Shown here piece by piece: positions 53,128-61,129 of a DNA stretch of 64,000 nt. Position 1 is the first letter of the stretch. Every line of letters starts with the position of its first letter. Source of the stretch: M0108 sp044228795 (GTDB taxonomy: Bacteria > Pseudomonadota > Gammaproteobacteria > Chromatiales > Chromatiaceae); the NCBI GenBank assembly GCA_044228795.1, contig JBGAUE010000008.1:1-64000 (forward strand), given 5' to 3'. A program made the position numbers and the translations under genes. Below the pieces are notes generated by a model. It ran no database searches. It had not been told where the DNA came from and worked only from the letters and a program-made list of their open reading frames with translations.

Positions 53128-54057
53128 CTACAGCGCGAATTCCTCATCGTAAGGCTGATCCCCCGTGACGACTGGCAGGGTGAAGGCGCGATCCCAGATC
53201 CCCCAGCCACCATCCAGCAGGCGAATGTCCTGGAAACCCAGGGCGTGGAGCTGAAGCCAGCCGAGGCTCATGCGAAAGCCATCATGACAATAGAGGTAGA
53301 CGGTCTTGTCCTTAGGTACGGCCTGGTAGAGCCCGGCCAGTTGGGCCTCTTCGCGCCACTTTTGGGTCCGCGGATCCGTGCCATCCAGAGAAACGACATT
53401 GAGGGCCCCGGGAATATGCCCGGCCTGTACCGCATGGCGGATGACTTGACCGCTGTACATCTCGGCGGGGCGGGCATCCACTAGCACCACGCCAGGATCA
53501 CGACGGGAAACCACGTCGTCGTAGACCTGCTCCCAGCGTACAAACAATGCGGGATTGGCAGGTTTGAGGGTGACGCCGCCGGGGGCCGGCGCCTGGCTGG
53601 GCGCCTTGGTCAGTTCGTTGAAACCGCTCCATTCCAGGGCACCGCCATCGAGCACCCTGACGCGCGACATATCAAAGCCGTAGAGCCCCAGCAGGTAATA
53701 AAGACGGGCGGCCAGGGCGGAGCGGGAGTCGTCGTAAATCACCAGGGTGGAGTCGTCGTTCACCCCCCAGCGGCGCAGAGTTGCCTGGAAGTCCTCTCGG
53801 GATGGGAACAGCATGATAGAACGACCGTCGTTGTCACCCAGATCCTTGAACCGCTGTACCTGGATGGCCCCGGGGATGTGACCGACGGTGAAATAGCGGT
53901 GGGGGTGATAGCGCACTTCCAGGACGACGAGTTTGGGGTTGTTGGCCTGCTCGGCGGCAAGCCAGTCGGCATCGACCAGAAAGTCGCGGTCGGCCCAGGC
54001 GGCGGCGGGAAGGGAGAGAATGGCCAGCAGGACTGAAATCAGCAATCGTCTCAACAT
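53128..54057 (-). CDS. Periplasmic two-domain rhodanese (thiosulfate sulfurtransferase), 309 aa
   Basis: Signal peptide MLRRLLISVLLAILSLPAAAWA, then an inactive N-terminal rhodanese domain (VGHIPGAIQVQ) and a catalytic C-terminal domain (LVDARPAEMYSG, VQAGHIPGALNV, active loop YCHDGFRMS with Cys). ATG at 54057 has GAGG eight nt upstream and starts at the signal peptide. Transfers sulfane sulfur, probably thiosulfate, to a thiol or cyanide acceptor; it fits a sulfur-oxidising lifestyle. It lies 36 nt after marC on the same strand. Confidence 0.9.
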   Translation of the reverse strand: MLRRLLISVLLAILSLPAAAWADRDFLVDADWLAAEQANNPKLVVLEVRYHPHRYFTVGHIPGAIQVQRFKDLGDNDGRSIMLFPSREDFQATLRRWGVNDDSTLVIYDDSRSALAARLYYLLGLYGFDMSRVRVLDGGALEWSGFNELTKAPSQAPAPGGVTLKPANPALFVRWEQVYDDVVSRRDPGVVLVDARPAEMYSGQVIRHAVQAGHIPGALNVVSLDGTDPRTQKWREEAQLAGLYQAVPKDKTVYLYCHDGFRMSLGWLQLHALGFQDIRLLDGGWGIWDRAFTLPVVTGDQPYDEEFAL

Positions 54058-54093
54058 TGGCAGTTCCTCAAGCAATCGGATCCATGACAATCC

Positions 54094-54735
54094 CTAAGTG
54101 GCTGGCAAGGTGGGGTAAATCCTCGTAATGCCGTTGACGATGAACTGAACGCCAATCGCCAGGGTAAAGAGGCCCATGACCTTGATCAGGACACTCATGC
54201 CCACCTCGCCCAGGAACTTCATCAGAGACATGGCGAAGAAGAAGATGAGGAAGATAATGAGGGTCATGACGCAGATCGCCAGGAAGAGCGCGATGTCCGC
54301 ATGAGCTTGAAGGGCCTCATGGGCAAAGACGGTGACCGTGGAAATGGTGCCGGCACCCGTGGTCAGGGGCAAAGTCACGGGAACTATCATGGTGGAGACG
54401 AGGGTGGAGCGATCAATGGCGGGCTTTTCCACCTCTTTACCGTGAACATCGCCAGAGCCCTTGGCGTTGAGCATGCTCATGCCGGTGCCACCCAGCAAGA
54501 TACCCCCAGCAATCTGGAAGGCACTGATGCTGATACCGAAGAAGTTCAGTATCGCGGTGCCGGCAAGCATACTGGTAGTCATGATGATGAAGGCGCCCGC
54601 CGTGCCGATGGTGATCAGCCCCAGCTTCTGGAACCTGCTCAAACCCAGGCTGAGAGCCAAGAAGGAGGCGAGGGCGGGGAAGTTGTTCGCTACCGCGAAC
54701 AACCCCAACAGATAGTGCTGAATGGAGTGTTCCAA
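54094..54735 (-). CDS. MarC-family inner-membrane protein, 213 aa
   Basis: Six-helix protein of the MarC/UPF0056 family, function unknown despite the name. Signatures are LFAVANNFPALASFLALSLG (where most members have NP) and the STLVSTMIVPVTLPLTTGAGTIST segment at the start of the second half. TTG start at 54735. It stands between the chromate transporter pair and the rhodanese, all on the minus strand; whether they share a transcript is unclear because gaps of 79 and 36 nt separate them. Confidence 0.9.
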   Translation of the reverse strand: MEHSIQHYLLGLFAVANNFPALASFLALSLGLSRFQKLGLITIGTAGAFIIMTTSMLAGTAILNFFGISISAFQIAGGILLGGTGMSMLNAKGSGDVHGKEVEKPAIDRSTLVSTMIVPVTLPLTTGAGTISTVTVFAHEALQAHADIALFLAICVMTLIIFLIFFFAMSLMKFLGEVGMSVLIKVMGLFTLAIGVQFIVNGITRIYPTLPAT

Positions 54736-54814
54736 CGAATTATTGTCCCTTAGAGTGAGTTGATGTGGGCTTCGCTACCTAAGGTGACTGACCGTCCGCC
54801 ACGCTTAGAACTCC

Positions 54815-55360
54815 TTATCGCAACCAGAACCACCCCATGGCCCCACACAGCAGGATGAGCAAAGCCGGGTTGACGCGTTTCCAGAAGAGAATCCCCACCA
54901 CCCCCAGCCCGAATGCCAGAGTGATGCCATTGAACCAGAGGGGCCGGTCCGGGTGGAAACTGGCCTCCTTACCCACCGCGTAAACACCCGCCAGCATGAG
55001 CCCAATGGTGATGGGCGCCAGTCCTTTCTGGAGCGCGTCGCGCCAGGGGTTATCCTGGTAGTTGTCCCAAACCTGACTGACGATAAAGGTCAACATGCTG
55101 GCGGGAAAATAGAAGGCAAATAGCACCAGGAAAAACCCGGCCACGCCGGCGGCGTGATAGCCAATGATGCCAACCATGGTCATGTTTGGCCCAGGGGCTA
55201 GCTGGCCCAGGCTGTAAATGGATGCGAACTGCGTCGAGGTCACCCAGTGATGCACGGTGACGGTCTGGTGCACCATATCGGGCAGAACGGCCGTACCGCC
55301 TCCCACCGCCATTAAGGAGAGCAAGGCAAAGACATTCAGGAGTTCGATCAGTTCTTTCAT
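54815..55360 (-). CDS. chrA: Chromate transporter, C-terminal half protein (short-chain CHR), 181 aa
   Basis: One of two single-domain CHR proteins encoded in tandem. Motifs are VGGGTAVLPDMVHQ and SLGQLAPGPNMTMVGIIGYHAAG, the family blocks (FGGG and PGPN types). About five to six helices. It follows its partner gene by 4 nt with AGGAG inside the partner end. The pair would form the active antiparallel heterodimer that expels chromate. Confidence 0.9.
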   Translation of the reverse strand: MKELIELLNVFALLSLMAVGGGTAVLPDMVHQTVTVHHWVTSTQFASIYSLGQLAPGPNMTMVGIIGYHAAGVAGFFLVLFAFYFPASMLTFIVSQVWDNYQDNPWRDALQKGLAPITIGLMLAGVYAVGKEASFHPDRPLWFNGITLAFGLGVVGILFWKRVNPALLILLCGAMGWFWLR

Positions 55361-55364
55361 CGTC

Positions 55365-55958
55365 TCAGGTCTCCTGAGATGGCGATGCCGGGGTTGTAGG
55401 TTTCAAGGTCGCCGGTCTATGGAGCCAAACGCCAATGGGCGCCAGGATAAAGAGGGTGGCGGGCAGCGAGACATGAAAGACGCCGACCATAAGAAAGGTC
55501 GCCAGAATAAAGCAGAGGTTGCGGATATTCAGGAACTGGCGGCCGCCGATCTTCAGGGTTACCTGTAACAGGAGCCCCACCGCGGCCGCCGCGACACCGG
55601 CGAGCGCCGCCGCCACGTCCGGATTATTGTGAAAGCGGACGTACAGGAGACCGAGAATGCTCAGGATCACGGCCCCCGGCAGAATGAGACCCAGCGCGGC
55701 CGCCGCCGCCCCGCCAGGACCGCCCAATTTTCGGCCAACGATCACAGCCAGGTTGGTCGAATTGAGGCCAGGCAGGGTCTGTCCTATCTCCAGCGCAGCC
55801 ATGAATTCCTCCGCGTCGAGCCATTGCTCCCGATCGACCACCACATCGCGCAGATAGGCCACCAGCCCACCGCCGAAGCTGGTAATCCCAATCATAAAGA
55901 AACCCCGGAAGATTTTTCCCAGAGAGGGCTGGGGTGAGGCCTTAGGGGAATTATTCAC
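55365..55958 (-). CDS. chrA: Chromate transporter, N-terminal half protein (short-chain CHR), 197 aa
   Basis: Carries TSFGGGLVAYLRDVVV and LPGLNSTNLAVIVGRKLGG, the CHR family motifs (here PGLN for PGPN). GTG at 55958 is favoured: it overlaps the stop of the upstream CYTH-like gene, and the protein then starts with a short polar end before LGKIFRGFFMIG; TTG at 55994 or ATG at 55988 are alternatives with longer N-termini. First of the two-gene chromate pair. Confidence 0.9.
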   Translation of the reverse strand: MNNSPKASPQPSLGKIFRGFFMIGITSFGGGLVAYLRDVVVDREQWLDAEEFMAALEIGQTLPGLNSTNLAVIVGRKLGGPGGAAAAALGLILPGAVILSILGLLYVRFHNNPDVAAALAGVAAAAVGLLLQVTLKIGGRQFLNIRNLCFILATFLMVGVFHVSLPATLFILAPIGVWLHRPATLKPTTPASPSQET

Positions 55959-56826
55959 GGTTAGTGGCGACCTTGGAGCCCAATCCATAGACAATCGTGG
56001 TCTTGGTGGTCCCGAGGGTCACCCAATCAAAGGCATCCATTTGCAGCGCCTTGTAGAACTCAGCGGCCCGATGGATGCTGTCCTTGTGAAGTTCCTCGCG
56101 CCGGTCGTATTTGGCCTGGAAGGCGAATTCACCACAAATCGCGCTTTCATGCTGGCGATTGCGCCAGACGGCGATAGTCGCCTTGGATTTGATGCCGTGG
56201 CCGAAGCCCAGGGTACCGATATTGACCTGCACCTCCTCGACAGCGAAGTCGTTGACCAGGGTCATACGGTGATCAGGGTTAGCTTCGGCCTTGGCCAGGG
56301 CGGGAAAGGAACGGGTTAGATCCTCCACCGCCATGTTCAACTGCTCCCGGGGCATGGACATGACGCAGTTGTGGGAATAGATGAATCGGAATCCGCCCAG
56401 ACCTTCCCGCAGGGGCAGAAGTTCTTCCTTGAATTTGATCCGGGCGGAGGAGCCCGGGGTGGCGGGTCGCACATCCACGGCTGCGGCGGTGGCAAAGTCC
56501 GGGTGGCGAAATTTGACCGTCAACTCCGGCAGGCCATCGGGCCAGCCATCCTTGTAGAAAGAACGCAGCCGAACGATGAAATGGTTGTTGTAGAGGTCAT
56601 GATCCGGGGTGTCATAGAAAAGCACTTCGCGGACCTGATTAACGAAGGCATCCTTAGCTTCGTGGACCTCCACCCCATGCTTCTTGGCGGTACGCCTGAC
56701 AATCCTCCAGAAGTCCTTGAAGCCCTGGGCACTCATGAAGTGCTGGGGTTGCAGGATGATCTTGCACTCTGAGTAGTTGATGTTATCGGTGGGGGTGTTT
56801 TGAACGACAATGGCGCTCGAATTCAT
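55951..56826 (-). CDS. CYTH-like protein of unknown function, 291 aa
   Basis: Resembles the triphosphate tunnel (CYTH) fold: EVLFYDTPDHDLYNNHFIVR, LRSF and PELTVKFRHPD follow the YFDTPD...LRxR...LTLK pattern of that superfamily, and a lone acidic/Lys set (EVHEAKDAF) precedes it. The usual first ExExK strand is not clear. No signal peptide or membrane segment; probably cytoplasmic. ATG at 56826 (MNSSAIVV) is preferred over 56925. It ends inside the start of the chromate transporter pair, which suggests linked translation. Substrate and link to chromate are unknown. Confidence 0.55.
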   Translation of the reverse strand: MNSSAIVVQNTPTDNINYSECKIILQPQHFMSAQGFKDFWRIVRRTAKKHGVEVHEAKDAFVNQVREVLFYDTPDHDLYNNHFIVRLRSFYKDGWPDGLPELTVKFRHPDFATAAAVDVRPATPGSSARIKFKEELLPLREGLGGFRFIYSHNCVMSMPREQLNMAVEDLTRSFPALAKAEANPDHRMTLVNDFAVEEVQVNIGTLGFGHGIKSKATIAVWRNRQHESAICGEFAFQAKYDRREELHKDSIHRAAEFYKALQMDAFDWVTLGTTKTTIVYGLGSKVATNRE

Positions 56827-56946
56827 GAAAGTGAAAGTCCTGGTGGTCGCTGCAGGGGATTGGGGGCGGTGGCTTATCCGGAAGCCGTCCTGTGAAAATC
56901 GTTGGCAGGAGCCAGATCTTAGCACCTCGCCCTGGCACTGTAATGC

Positions 56947-59469
56947 TCAGAAGAGATCGTCAATCAGACGTGGCGCACCCGAGGGCGGGGATCTGCGTCT
57001 TTCATAGTAGCCAGGATCCTCGGCTACGAAATCCTTGGTCTCCCCCGTCGGGGCCGGACCCTCGGGGGCTTGGGCATCCTCCTCGCGCACCCATTCGGGG
57101 AGACTGGACTCCCCGGTCTTGCGGGTGAGACGACCGTCGGACTTAGCGACCCGCACCTCGGTCAAACCGGCAGGTACCTCCAGGGTCGCCTCGGGCTTGC
57201 CCGCCAAGGCCTGGCCCATGAAATCGACCCACATGCCCAGCGCCGCCTGACCGCCGGTTTCACCCTTACCCAGGGGTGAAAAGTCGTCGAAGCCCATCCA
57301 GGACACTGCCACCAGATCCTTCTGATAACCACAGAACCAGGAGTCCCGGACCTCATTCGTGGTGCCGGTCTTGCCCGCGATATCGTCGCGCTTGAGTGCC
57401 AGGGCCTTACGGCCGGTGCCTTGGCGAATGACATCCCCCATGATGGAGTTCATCTGCCACACCACGCGGGGGTCCAGCACCCGTGGGGCATCCGGAGCGG
57501 GCCCACCCGCCGTGCCCAGGGCTTGAACGCCGGCGCTGGCCTGGGGGTAGCGGAACCAGCAGTCGGCGCAGGCCCGCGGGGCCTTGGCTGCGAAGACCAG
57601 GGCGCCATTGCCATCCAGAATTTTGTCCATGAAGTGGGGCATGATCCGAAAGCCGCCATTCGCAAAGACGGCATAGGCCCCGGCCATTTGGGTTGGCGAG
57701 GCCGCCGCCGTGCCCAGGACCAGGGTCAGACCGTGGGGCAGGCTGGCGGGGTCAAAGCCAAAGCGACTGGCGAAGTCCAGGGCCTTATCTAACCCGATCT
57801 CCCTGAGCAGCCAGACCGAGGCCAGGTTACGGGATTTTATCAGAGATAGACGGAGCCGGATCGGACCCATGGTCTTGCCGTCGTAATTGTCAGGCCGCCA
57901 GACCTTGCCTTTAGAGACCGGAATTTCCAGGCGCTTGTCCTGCAGTAGGCTGGCCGGGGTCCAGCCCAAATCCAGGGCCGCGGCATAGACGAAGGGCTTG
58001 AAGCTGGAACCTGGCTGACGGCGGGCATCGACAGCCCGATTAAACTTGCTGTCCCGGAAGTCATAGCCCCCCACCAAGGCCAACAGGGCCCCATCGGCGG
58101 GGTCCAGAACGCTGAGGGCGCCCGCGACGTGCGGGGCCTGAGCCAGATCCCAACCCCCGCCCGCGGCCTTGCGCAGCCGGATCAAATCGCCAACTGCCAC
58201 CACCTGGCTGACCCGGTCCGGGGCCGGGCCTTTCGCATCTTCGTTGCGGTAGCGGCTCGCCCATCGCATTTGGGCCAGGGTCAGCTTGACCCGCTTGCCC
58301 TGACCGATATAGACCTCCGCTTCCTTATCGCCGGCCCGGAGAACCAGGGCGGCGGTCAGTTCCGGCAATCGGCCGGCCTTTTCCAGCAGGGTATCCAGGG
58401 CCTCATCACTCAGCCCAGTAAGCTTGTGCTTGACCTCGGCGCCCCGGTAGCCATGACGTTGGTCATAATCCAGCACGGCGCGATGTACCGCGCCCTCCGC
58501 CTCCCGCTGGAGACGCGAATCGATGGTGGTGGTGACCTGGAAGCCATTGCCATAGGCGGCCTCCTCGCCATAGCGGGCTACCAGGTCGCGCCGGACCATT
58601 TCGGCGACATAACCTGCCTCCATTTCGATGGGCCGGCGCGCCAGCCGGGCGGTATCCGGAGCCGCCACGGCCTCCTGATATTCCTTGGCGGTGAGGTAAC
58701 CCAGTTCGTGCATCCGTCCCAGGATAAAGTTGCGCCTTTCCAAGGCCCGCTTGGGGTTCGAGACGGGGTTATTCGCGGAAGGGGCTTTGGGAATACCCGC
58801 CAGCATGGCCATCTGGGGTAGGGTGAGCTGACGCAGTGTCTTGCCGTAATAAAGTTCCGCAGCAGCGGAAATGCCATAGGCGCGATGGCCAAAAAAGATC
58901 TTATTGAAGTAAAGCTCCAGGATCTCCTGCTTCGTCAGGGTCCGCTCGATGTGGAGAGATAGCAGCAGTTCCGAAAGCTTACGGCGAAAGGTCTTTTCCG
59001 GGGACAGAAAAAAGTTGCGCGCCACCTGCATGGTGATGGTGCTGCCACCCTGGCTGCGCTCACCGGTTTGCAAAAAGCTGAGGGCGGCGCGGCCGAGACC
59101 AATGAGGTCAACGCCCTCATGCTGGAAGAAGCGGCTGTCCTCGGTAGCCAGAAAGGCATCAACCAGACGCTGCGGAACCTCGGCATAGGGCACGGGCTGA
59201 CGTCGCTCAGCCCCAAACTCCGCCATGAGGACGCCATCGGCGCTGAAGACGCGCATGGGCTCCTGTAACCGCACCTCTCGCAACGCCTCCGTCCGTGGCA
59301 GCTCGGCCAGGGTGGTGGCAACCAGAATCGCGAGCCCCAGCACCCCCACCGCCGCCAGATTGAGGCCCAAGGCCACCCCGGATGCGATCATCAGGCCGAA
59401 CCGCGCCAGGGGTCCGCGGCGGCGCTTTTTGACCCTAGCTCCCCGATAAACCACCCTGGCTTGTCCCAA
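56947..59469 (-). CDS. mrcA: Penicillin-binding protein 1A, 840 aa
   Basis: Bifunctional peptidoglycan synthase. A basic N-terminus and one membrane helix (about residues 25-55) precede the glycosyltransferase domain (ATEDSRFFQHEGVDLIG with catalytic Glu110; QGGSTITMQVARNFFL; RKLSELLLSLHIER). An OB-like insert follows. The transpeptidase domain has SSFKPFVYA (Ser in SxxK, about residue 490), SRN (SxN) and KTGTTNEVRDSWF (KTG). TTG start at 59469. The pilM operon often divergent from this gene is absent here; a TetR gene lies there. Confidence 0.95.
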   Translation of the reverse strand: MGQARVVYRGARVKKRRRGPLARFGLMIASGVALGLNLAAVGVLGLAILVATTLAELPRTEALREVRLQEPMRVFSADGVLMAEFGAERRQPVPYAEVPQRLVDAFLATEDSRFFQHEGVDLIGLGRAALSFLQTGERSQGGSTITMQVARNFFLSPEKTFRRKLSELLLSLHIERTLTKQEILELYFNKIFFGHRAYGISAAAELYYGKTLRQLTLPQMAMLAGIPKAPSANNPVSNPKRALERRNFILGRMHELGYLTAKEYQEAVAAPDTARLARRPIEMEAGYVAEMVRRDLVARYGEEAAYGNGFQVTTTIDSRLQREAEGAVHRAVLDYDQRHGYRGAEVKHKLTGLSDEALDTLLEKAGRLPELTAALVLRAGDKEAEVYIGQGKRVKLTLAQMRWASRYRNEDAKGPAPDRVSQVVAVGDLIRLRKAAGGGWDLAQAPHVAGALSVLDPADGALLALVGGYDFRDSKFNRAVDARRQPGSSFKPFVYAAALDLGWTPASLLQDKRLEIPVSKGKVWRPDNYDGKTMGPIRLRLSLIKSRNLASVWLLREIGLDKALDFASRFGFDPASLPHGLTLVLGTAAASPTQMAGAYAVFANGGFRIMPHFMDKILDGNGALVFAAKAPRACADCWFRYPQASAGVQALGTAGGPAPDAPRVLDPRVVWQMNSIMGDVIRQGTGRKALALKRDDIAGKTGTTNEVRDSWFCGYQKDLVAVSWMGFDDFSPLGKGETGGQAALGMWVDFMGQALAGKPEATLEVPAGLTEVRVAKSDGRLTRKTGESSLPEWVREEDAQAPEGPAPTGETKDFVAEDPGYYERRRSPPSGAPRLIDDLF

Positions 59470-59679
59470 TCCTGGATCCTCTAAAGCGTCTGCTTACCAA
59501 ATTGAGGTAGGATTCTACAACAGGCGAAAGGAAGGGGTGCCCCCTCTTTGCCTGCTCCTCCTATTAAGGTTTTCTATTTCAATTAGTTACTCAGAATAGA
59601 GTCGAAATTCCGGCCAGGCAATCCTCCGCGATTCGCTCCCAGCCAGCAATAGCATTACTCTTCCTTTTATCCAGGCGTG

Positions 59680-60369
59680 ATGGAGGCCAGGCCCTTGTCC
59701 ACCGCACCCACCCCCCCCGATACCCGCGCGCGCCTCCTGCGTTCCGCCATCCAGGTCTTCGCGGAGCGCGGCTATGCCGGCGGCACCATCCGCGACATCT
59801 GTCGCCGCGCCCAGGCCAACCTAGCATCGGTACATTATTACTTTGGCGATAAACAGGGACTGTACGTCGCCATCTTCGACCAGGTCTCCGGCCTGTTCCG
59901 CGAGCGCCGCGCCCGCTACCTGCCCGCCGCCGCCCCAGCGGCAGAGCGGCTTAGGGTTTATATCCAAGCGGCATTGGAGGAAATCCTTGGGGGTAAGGGC
60001 GGCTCGAGCGGCTCTGCTGACCTCAGCGCCATCTACCTGGCGGAGATGGCCCACCCCACCGAGGTTCTCGACCAGATCGTCGCCCTGCACATCAAGCCTA
60101 ACAACGACGAACTCCTAAATATTGTCGGCGATTTACTCGAACTGGACACCCGGACCCCCCTGGTTAGCGACGCCGCCGCCAGTGTGAGTGGACAGATCCT
60201 GCGCTATTTTCTCGCCCGCCCGCTCATCAGCCGCCTGAATCCAGACCAGCAGCCCCCAGAGGAAAGGGTCGATGAATTGGTGGAACGGGTGTGGCACTTC
60301 TCACTGGGGGGCATCCTGGCGCTGCGACCCCTGGCCAGTGGTGCAGACGCTGCCAGCCCGGGGCGATGA
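59680..60369 (+). CDS. TetR-family regulator (CerR-like C-terminal domain), 229 aa
   Basis: The N-terminal helix-turn-helix is clear: RARLLRSAIQVFAERGYAGG and DICRRAQANLASVHYYFGDK (about residues 15-60). The C-terminal domain has the layout of the DUF1956/CerR group, with ASVSGQILRYFLARPLISRL. The ligand is unknown. ATG at 59680 is used; GTG at 59677 is one codon before it. It may control itself or the divergent mrcA; an imperfect dyad (TACC-7 nt-GGTA, 59495-59509) lies in the gap. Confidence 0.88.
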   Translation: MEARPLSTAPTPPDTRARLLRSAIQVFAERGYAGGTIRDICRRAQANLASVHYYFGDKQGLYVAIFDQVSGLFRERRARYLPAAAPAAERLRVYIQAALEEILGGKGGSSGSADLSAIYLAEMAHPTEVLDQIVALHIKPNNDELLNIVGDLLELDTRTPLVSDAAASVSGQILRYFLARPLISRLNPDQQPPEERVDELVERVWHFSLGGILALRPLASGADAASPGR

Positions 60370-60382
60370 ATCCTCAGCCACC

Positions 60383-60886
60383 CTAATCCGCCCAAGAGTT
60401 CAACAAAGGCTTAGCCATGATGATGGCATCCTCCCGCCCCTGGCCCTTGGGGTAATAGTTACGGCGCAGCCCGGTCTCGCAAAAGCCTTCGGCCTGGTAG
60501 AGGTGAATGGCTGCGTGATTGGAGCGGCGCACCTCAAGGAATGCGGTGTCGGCCTGGCACTGGTGGGCGATGGCCAGGAGGCGCCGCAAGAGACGCCGGC
60601 CTAACTGGCGGCCTTGCCAGTCGGGGTGAACGCAGAGATTGAGAATTTGGCACTCGCCCACGGCGACGGACATGACGCCGTGGCCAACCAGGCGGTCGCC
60701 GACCTGCAAAACCCAACAGTGGTAGCCAGCCCGGAGGCAATCGCGAAAAATATCCAGGCTCCAGGGATGCGAATAACCCGCCACCTCGACGGCCATGACG
60801 GCCGTCATGTCCTCATCCGCCATGGGGCGAAAGGTCAGCCCAGGCTGCCCTGCTGACACGTCTGCACCACTCACTTCAACCACCAC
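60383..60886 (-). CDS. rimI: Ribosomal-protein-alanine N-acetyltransferase RimI, 167 aa
   Basis: GNAT-fold acetyltransferase acting on the N-terminal Ala of ribosomal protein S18. Acetyl-CoA motif VHPDWQGRQLGRRLLRRLL, then LEVRRSNHAAIHLYQAEGF and RNYYPKGQGREDAIIMAK are the family blocks. Slightly longer N-terminus than E. coli RimI (about 20 extra residues); the ATG in RPMADEDM could be the true start. It stands convergent to the TetR gene. Confidence 0.92.
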   Translation of the reverse strand: MVVEVSGADVSAGQPGLTFRPMADEDMTAVMAVEVAGYSHPWSLDIFRDCLRAGYHCWVLQVGDRLVGHGVMSVAVGECQILNLCVHPDWQGRQLGRRLLRRLLAIAHQCQADTAFLEVRRSNHAAIHLYQAEGFCETGLRRNYYPKGQGREDAIIMAKPLLNSWAD

Positions 60887-61012
60887 CCCTGGTTCTCTCG
60901 CCTATCCCGATTGACCCGCCAGCCCTGCACCACCAGGCGGTTATCCTACCTCAAGTTAGGTTCAATGCCGCCTGAAAGGCAGCCCGTCATCGGGGGGCAA
61001 ATTTTATATTAC

Positions 61013-61024
61013 CGTAAAGTTACG
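61013..61024. promoter_or_regulatory. Short inverted repeat upstream of nifJ
   Basis: CGTAA-AG-TTACG is a 12-base dyad about 105 nt before the nifJ start; just before it stands TATATT (61005-61010), a possible -10 box, without a clear -35. It may be a regulator site, but no known consensus was recognised. Confidence 0.3.
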
Positions 61025-61129
61025 TGGCGACGACTTCAGTTTACAATCATCCATAGTCATTAATGTGCCAGTTCGAGCGCGGACCCGCCCAGCTTGAACC
61101 ACCACCCCTTCATAGCCCGGAACCCCGCC

